Positions 61,041 through 64,000 of a stretch of DNA of 64,000 bases are shown piece by piece. This DNA is from SHXO01 sp964523885 (lineage in GTDB: Bacteria > Pseudomonadota > Gammaproteobacteria > Burkholderiales > SHXO01): contig CAZFYX010000038.1 of assembly GCA_964523885.1 (NCBI GenBank), forward strand, positions 1-64,000, given 5' to 3'. The notes beneath the pieces were generated by a model. That model saw nothing but the letters and a program-made list of their open reading frames with translations. It was not told the DNA's origin and did not search any database. The stretch's first letter is position 1, and each line of letters opens with the position of its first letter. The position numbers and the translations under genes are program-made.

Positions 61041-62378
61041 CTACTGCACCACCCGCGGAAGCCAGAGCGCGATCTGCGGCCAGAACATCACCGCCAGCAG
61101 GCAGATGATCTGGATGATCATGAACTCGCCCATGCCCCGATAGATGGTGCCCAGGCTCCACTGCGGCATGACGTTCTTGAGGTAGTACGCCGACATCGCG
61201 ACCGGTGGGCTCAGGAACGCCGTCTGCAGGTTGATCGCGATCAGCGCGCCGAACCAGATCATCAGCTCCTGAGGTCCCAGGCCCAGCTGCAGCGTCTGCA
61301 CCACCGGCAGGACGATCGGCAGGAACACGAGGATGATCGCGGGCCACTCGAACGGCCAGCCCAGGACGAAGATCAGGACCATGATCAGCACCAGCTTGCC
61401 CCAGTCCGGCAGGGGCACGCTGTTCAGCGCATTGGTGATCAGGTCCGTCGCACCGAGCTTCGTGAACACCGCGCCGAACACGGTGGAGGACACCGCGAGG
61501 AACAGCACCATGCTCGAGGTGATCATGGTGGAGATCGCAGCGGACTTCAGCGCCTTGAACGTGAGCTTGCGATACGCGGCAGCCAGCACGGTGGCGCCGA
61601 ATGCGCCGCAGGAGGCGGCTTCGGTCGGCGTGGCCAGCCCGGCGAGGATGGTGCCAAGGGTGAAGCCGATCAGCGCGGCGAGCGGTACCACGCCGACGAG
61701 GAACTCGCGGGCGAGCTCGAGCTTGTCCGTCACGCGCTCGCTCGCCGGAACGGGCGGACCCAGCTCCGGCTTGAGGAAGCTGCGCACGAGGCAGTACGCG
61801 ATGTACAGGAACGCCAGCATCAAGCCCGGGCCGAAGGCCGAGGCGTACAGCAGGTTGACCGGGACGCCGATGGTTGGCGCCATGACCACCAGCATGACGC
61901 TTGGCGGGATCAGGATCCCCAGCGTCCCGCCGGCCGCGATCGCGCCGGCCGAGAGCTTCGCGTCGTAACCGGTGCGCACCATCACCGGGCCTGCCATGAT
62001 GCCCAGCACCGTCACGGCGGCGCCGACGATGCCCGTGGCCATGGCGAAGATCGTCGCGGTCAGTATCACCGCCAGGTAGAGCGAGCCGCGCAGTGGCGCC
62101 AGCACGTTGCGCATCGCCAGGAACAGCCGCTCCATCAGCCCGGCCTGCTCGGTCATGAAGCCCATGAAGATGAACAGCGGCACCGCGGGCAGGATGTCGT
62201 CCTTCATCAGCCCCCAGACCTGCAGGTAGGCGAGGTTGAAGGTCAGTTCGGTGCCCAGGCCGATCGCGCCGAAGAACAGCGCGATGAACAGTAGCGTGAA
62301 CGCGATCGGGAAGCCGATGAAGATGATCGTGATCATCGCCACCAGCATCAGCAGTCCCAGGATCTCCTGTCCGCTCAT
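61041..62378 (-). CDS. dctM: TRAP transporter large permease (DctM-type)
   Basis: A 445-residue inner-membrane protein with about twelve helices, the DctM family pattern GFPIAFTLLFIALFFG at the N-terminus and later ATGIVGAAVTVLGIMAGPVM. It forms the sodium-driven channel of a tripartite periplasmic transporter. It lies 71 bases after dctQ. The order dctP-dctQ-dctM is transcribed leftward. Confidence 0.93.
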   Translation of the reverse strand: MSGQEILGLLMLVAMITIIFIGFPIAFTLLFIALFFGAIGLGTELTFNLAYLQVWGLMKDDILPAVPLFIFMGFMTEQAGLMERLFLAMRNVLAPLRGSLYLAVILTATIFAMATGIVGAAVTVLGIMAGPVMVRTGYDAKLSAGAIAAGGTLGILIPPSVMLVVMAPTIGVPVNLLYASAFGPGLMLAFLYIAYCLVRSFLKPELGPPVPASERVTDKLELAREFLVGVVPLAALIGFTLGTILAGLATPTEAASCGAFGATVLAAAYRKLTFKALKSAAISTMITSSMVLFLAVSSTVFGAVFTKLGATDLITNALNSVPLPDWGKLVLIMVLIFVLGWPFEWPAIILVFLPIVLPVVQTLQLGLGPQELMIWFGALIAINLQTAFLSPPVAMSAYYLKNVMPQWSLGTIYRGMGEFMIIQIICLLAVMFWPQIALWLPRVVQ

Positions 62379-62449
62379 CTCTTGTGTCCCAATGGAAGTC
62401 CCGCGCGGCGCTTACCGGGGCAGGGGGCCGGGCTCAGGCGTTCGCAGCC

Positions 62450-63001
62450 TCAGATCTCGATCTTCTCGTGATGCACCAGCAGCGCGCCGGTCCGCGCGGC
62501 CCAGAGGCTCTTCATCAGCTCGGAGATGCCCTGCAGGAACAGCAGCGCCGCCGAGAGCGGAATGACGGCGCGGAACGGCCAGATCGGGGGCTGCCAGGCG
62601 GTCAGCGTGGAGCGCTCGTCGATCGACCATGCATAGTTGAACTCGTTGAACGAGATCCAGCACAGGACCGCCATGGTAGGGAGGAACAGCAGCAGATATG
62701 CGACGGCGTCGATGATGCCCTTGGTGCGGTCGCTGAACTTCTCCCACAGCATGTCGGTACGCACGTGCGCACCCTTTTGCAGCGCGTAGGCGGCGCCGAG
62801 CATGAACAGTGCGCCGTAAGACATCACCGTGGCCTGGGTGGCCCAGTCCGTCGGGGAGTTGAGCGCATAGCGCATGAACACTTCCACGGTATTCGCCACG
62901 ACCAGCGGGGCCACCAGCAGCGCACACGCGTAACCGCTCCACAGCACGACCCGGTCGATCATGCGGATGGCGTGGACGTAACCCGGGGCCGGGCGGCTCA
63001 T
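62450..63001 (-). CDS. dctQ: TRAP transporter small permease (DctQ-type)
   Basis: A 183-residue inner-membrane protein with four hydrophobic helices and the DctQ-type TM2-3 region (MRYALNSPTDWATQATVMSYGALFMLGAAYALQKGAHVRTD). It pairs with dctM. The ATG at 63001 is used; longer frames overlap the binding-protein gene. It lies 52 bases after the binding-protein stop. Confidence 0.9.
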   Translation of the reverse strand: MSRPAPGYVHAIRMIDRVVLWSGYACALLVAPLVVANTVEVFMRYALNSPTDWATQATVMSYGALFMLGAAYALQKGAHVRTDMLWEKFSDRTKGIIDAVAYLLLFLPTMAVLCWISFNEFNYAWSIDERSTLTAWQPPIWPFRAVIPLSAALLFLQGISELMKSLWAARTGALLVHHEKIEI

Positions 63002-63053
63002 GCCCGGTCCCCGGTAGCGTCGGCCCGCGCCTGCACCTGGCGCACCGGGCGCT

Positions 63054-64000
63054 TCACTTCTTCTCCGGCCAGTAGTAGGTCGATGCCAGGTCGTAGTCCG
63101 GATAGACGTTGCGCCGGGCCGGCACGATGCGCGAGGCGTAGGCGCGCTGGGAGTCGTAGACCTTCTTGAAGAACGCGTTCTTCGCGTACTCCTCCTTGGC
63201 GATTTGGTCCCACGATTCGAGCATCTTGGTGAGGATGTCCTGCGGGGTGCGCGAGATGGTGACGCCGTGCTTCTCGCGCAGCTCGACGATGGCCTCGGCA
63301 TTGAGCTTGTTCATCACCAGCTGGGAGCGCAGCGTCGCGTCCATCGCGGCCGACTTGATCACCTCCTTCTGGTCGTCCGGCAGCTTCTTCCAGACGTCGC
63401 CGTTGATGAGGATTTCCGCGACCGTCGCCGGCTCGTGCAGCGAGGGCATGTAGGCGTACTTCCACACTGACTGGAAGCCGATGCGCAGGTCCTCCACCGG
63501 GCCGACCCACTCCGCGCAGTCGATCACGCCGCGCTGGCCGGCCGGGACGATCTCGCCGCCGGGCATGTTCACCGTGTTCATCCCCGACTTGCTGAACACC
63601 TCCGCGGTGATCCCGGTCTCGCGGCACTTGCGGCCCTTGAGGTCCTCCCAGCTCTTGACCGGGGTCTTGAACCAGCCGAGGATCTGGGGCCCGCCGGAGG
63701 TCATCGGGATGACGTAGACGTTGCGCTGCAACTGGGTCTGGTAGAACTCCTCGTACAGCGCCAGCCCGCCGCCCTCGTGCAGCCAGCCCATGTAGTCCAG
63801 CATGTCCATGCCGAACGGACCGCCGGGCGCGGGACCGAAGAGGGTGGCTGTCCGGTTCTTGCCCAGCCAGTACGCGGCCCCCGACTGCGCGCCGTCGAGC
63901 ACGCCCTTGTGCACTGCGTCGAGCACTTCGAACGGCGGCACGACGGCGCCGGGCGGCAGCATCTCGATCTGCAGCCGCCCGCCGGTCATCAGCTTTACCC
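63054..64000 (-). CDS. dctP: TRAP transporter substrate-binding protein (DctP-type), partial
   Basis: At least 315 codons of a periplasmic DctP-type binding protein; the start and signal peptide lie beyond the window edge. Codons before the internal Met at 63989 continue in frame (VKL-MTGGRLQIEM). Conserved pieces include GGGLALYEEFYQTQ, LKGRKCRETG (with the carboxylate-binding arginine region) and VIDCAEWVGPVEDL. The pattern resembles keto-acid/organic-acid binders such as TakP. The ligand is unproven. Its gene leads the dctPQM operon. Confidence 0.9.
   Translation of the reverse strand, partial: VKLMTGGRLQIEMLPPGAVVPPFEVLDAVHKGVLDGAQSGAAYWLGKNRTATLFGPAPGGPFGMDMLDYMGWLHEGGGLALYEEFYQTQLQRNVYVIPMTSGGPQILGWFKTPVKSWEDLKGRKCRETGITAEVFSKSGMNTVNMPGGEIVPAGQRGVIDCAEWVGPVEDLRIGFQSVWKYAYMPSLHEPATVAEILINGDVWKKLPDDQKEVIKSAAMDATLRSQLVMNKLNAEAIVELREKHGVTISRTPQDILTKMLESWDQIAKEEYAKNAFFKKVYDSQRAYASRIVPARRNVYPDYDLASTYYWPEKK

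Overview
The window is 64 kb of very GC-rich DNA, dense with genes and with long antisense shadow frames. It comes from a Gram-negative proteobacterium: there is an OprB-type porin, an RND tripartite pump, TRAP transporters, a patatin autotransporter, an AsmA-like protein and lipobox lipoproteins. A betaproteobacterium seems most likely, but that is a low-confidence inference. I found no rRNA, tRNA, CRISPR array, integrase or insertion sequence, and base composition looks uniform.

Left part (1-16.7 kb): an AspT-type antiporter gene with an in-frame amber codon follows an Orn/Lys/Arg-type decarboxylase. Then come a patatin-type Vd autotransporter, a small RRM protein, a beta-carbonic anhydrase and two small secreted GRxDP-repeat proteins. 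Next is a leftward operon: DUF3141 PhaC-like protein, phosphate acetyl/butyryltransferase, acetate kinase, GNAT, then enoyl-ACP reductase. An outer-membrane protein and a DUF1622-PPK2 polyphosphate kinase pair follow.

Middle (16.9-30.3 kb): a large GH63-like glucosidase, a 1236-aa AsmA-like protein, an AraC regulator divergent from an MBL-fold hydrolase, an arylsulfatase and an outer-membrane protein, and an OprB-like porin whose 5' end looks frameshifted.

30.4-41.8 kb is the most unusual part. Two EcsC-family proteins lie beside a theta-class (LCIB-like) carbonic anhydrase and a leftward operon. The operon encodes a catalytically intact P-type ATPase with a non-canonical membrane motif, a second P-type ATPase that has lost its catalytic motifs, two paralogous proteins of unknown function and several small membrane proteins. 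This is the best candidate for an undescribed system.

Right part (42-64 kb): a second GH63-like glucosidase, a BASS-family transporter, an AraC regulator, then a rightward operon. The operon carries a HAD phosphatase, a ROK/polyphosphate glucokinase, 6-phosphogluconate dehydrogenase, glucose-6-phosphate dehydrogenase, 6-phosphogluconolactonase and glycogen debranching enzyme. A triheme cytochrome c, an RND pump and a TRAP transporter cut by the window edge follow.

Functional theme (inference): reserve-polymer and low-oxygen energy metabolism. Glycogen is debranched, glucose is phosphorylated possibly with polyphosphate, and G6P enters the oxidative pentose phosphate route. Acetyl-phosphate metabolism, PHA-like chemistry, polyphosphate and amino-acid decarboxylation complement this. 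FNR/FixK-type palindromes precede the decarboxylase, the DUF3141-pta-ackA operon and the DUF1622-ppk2/glucosidase divergent pair. A weaker one precedes the P-type ATPase operon. In two cases the palindrome sits 41 bases upstream of the start inferred from a -10-like hexamer, which suggests one shared oxygen-responsive regulon.
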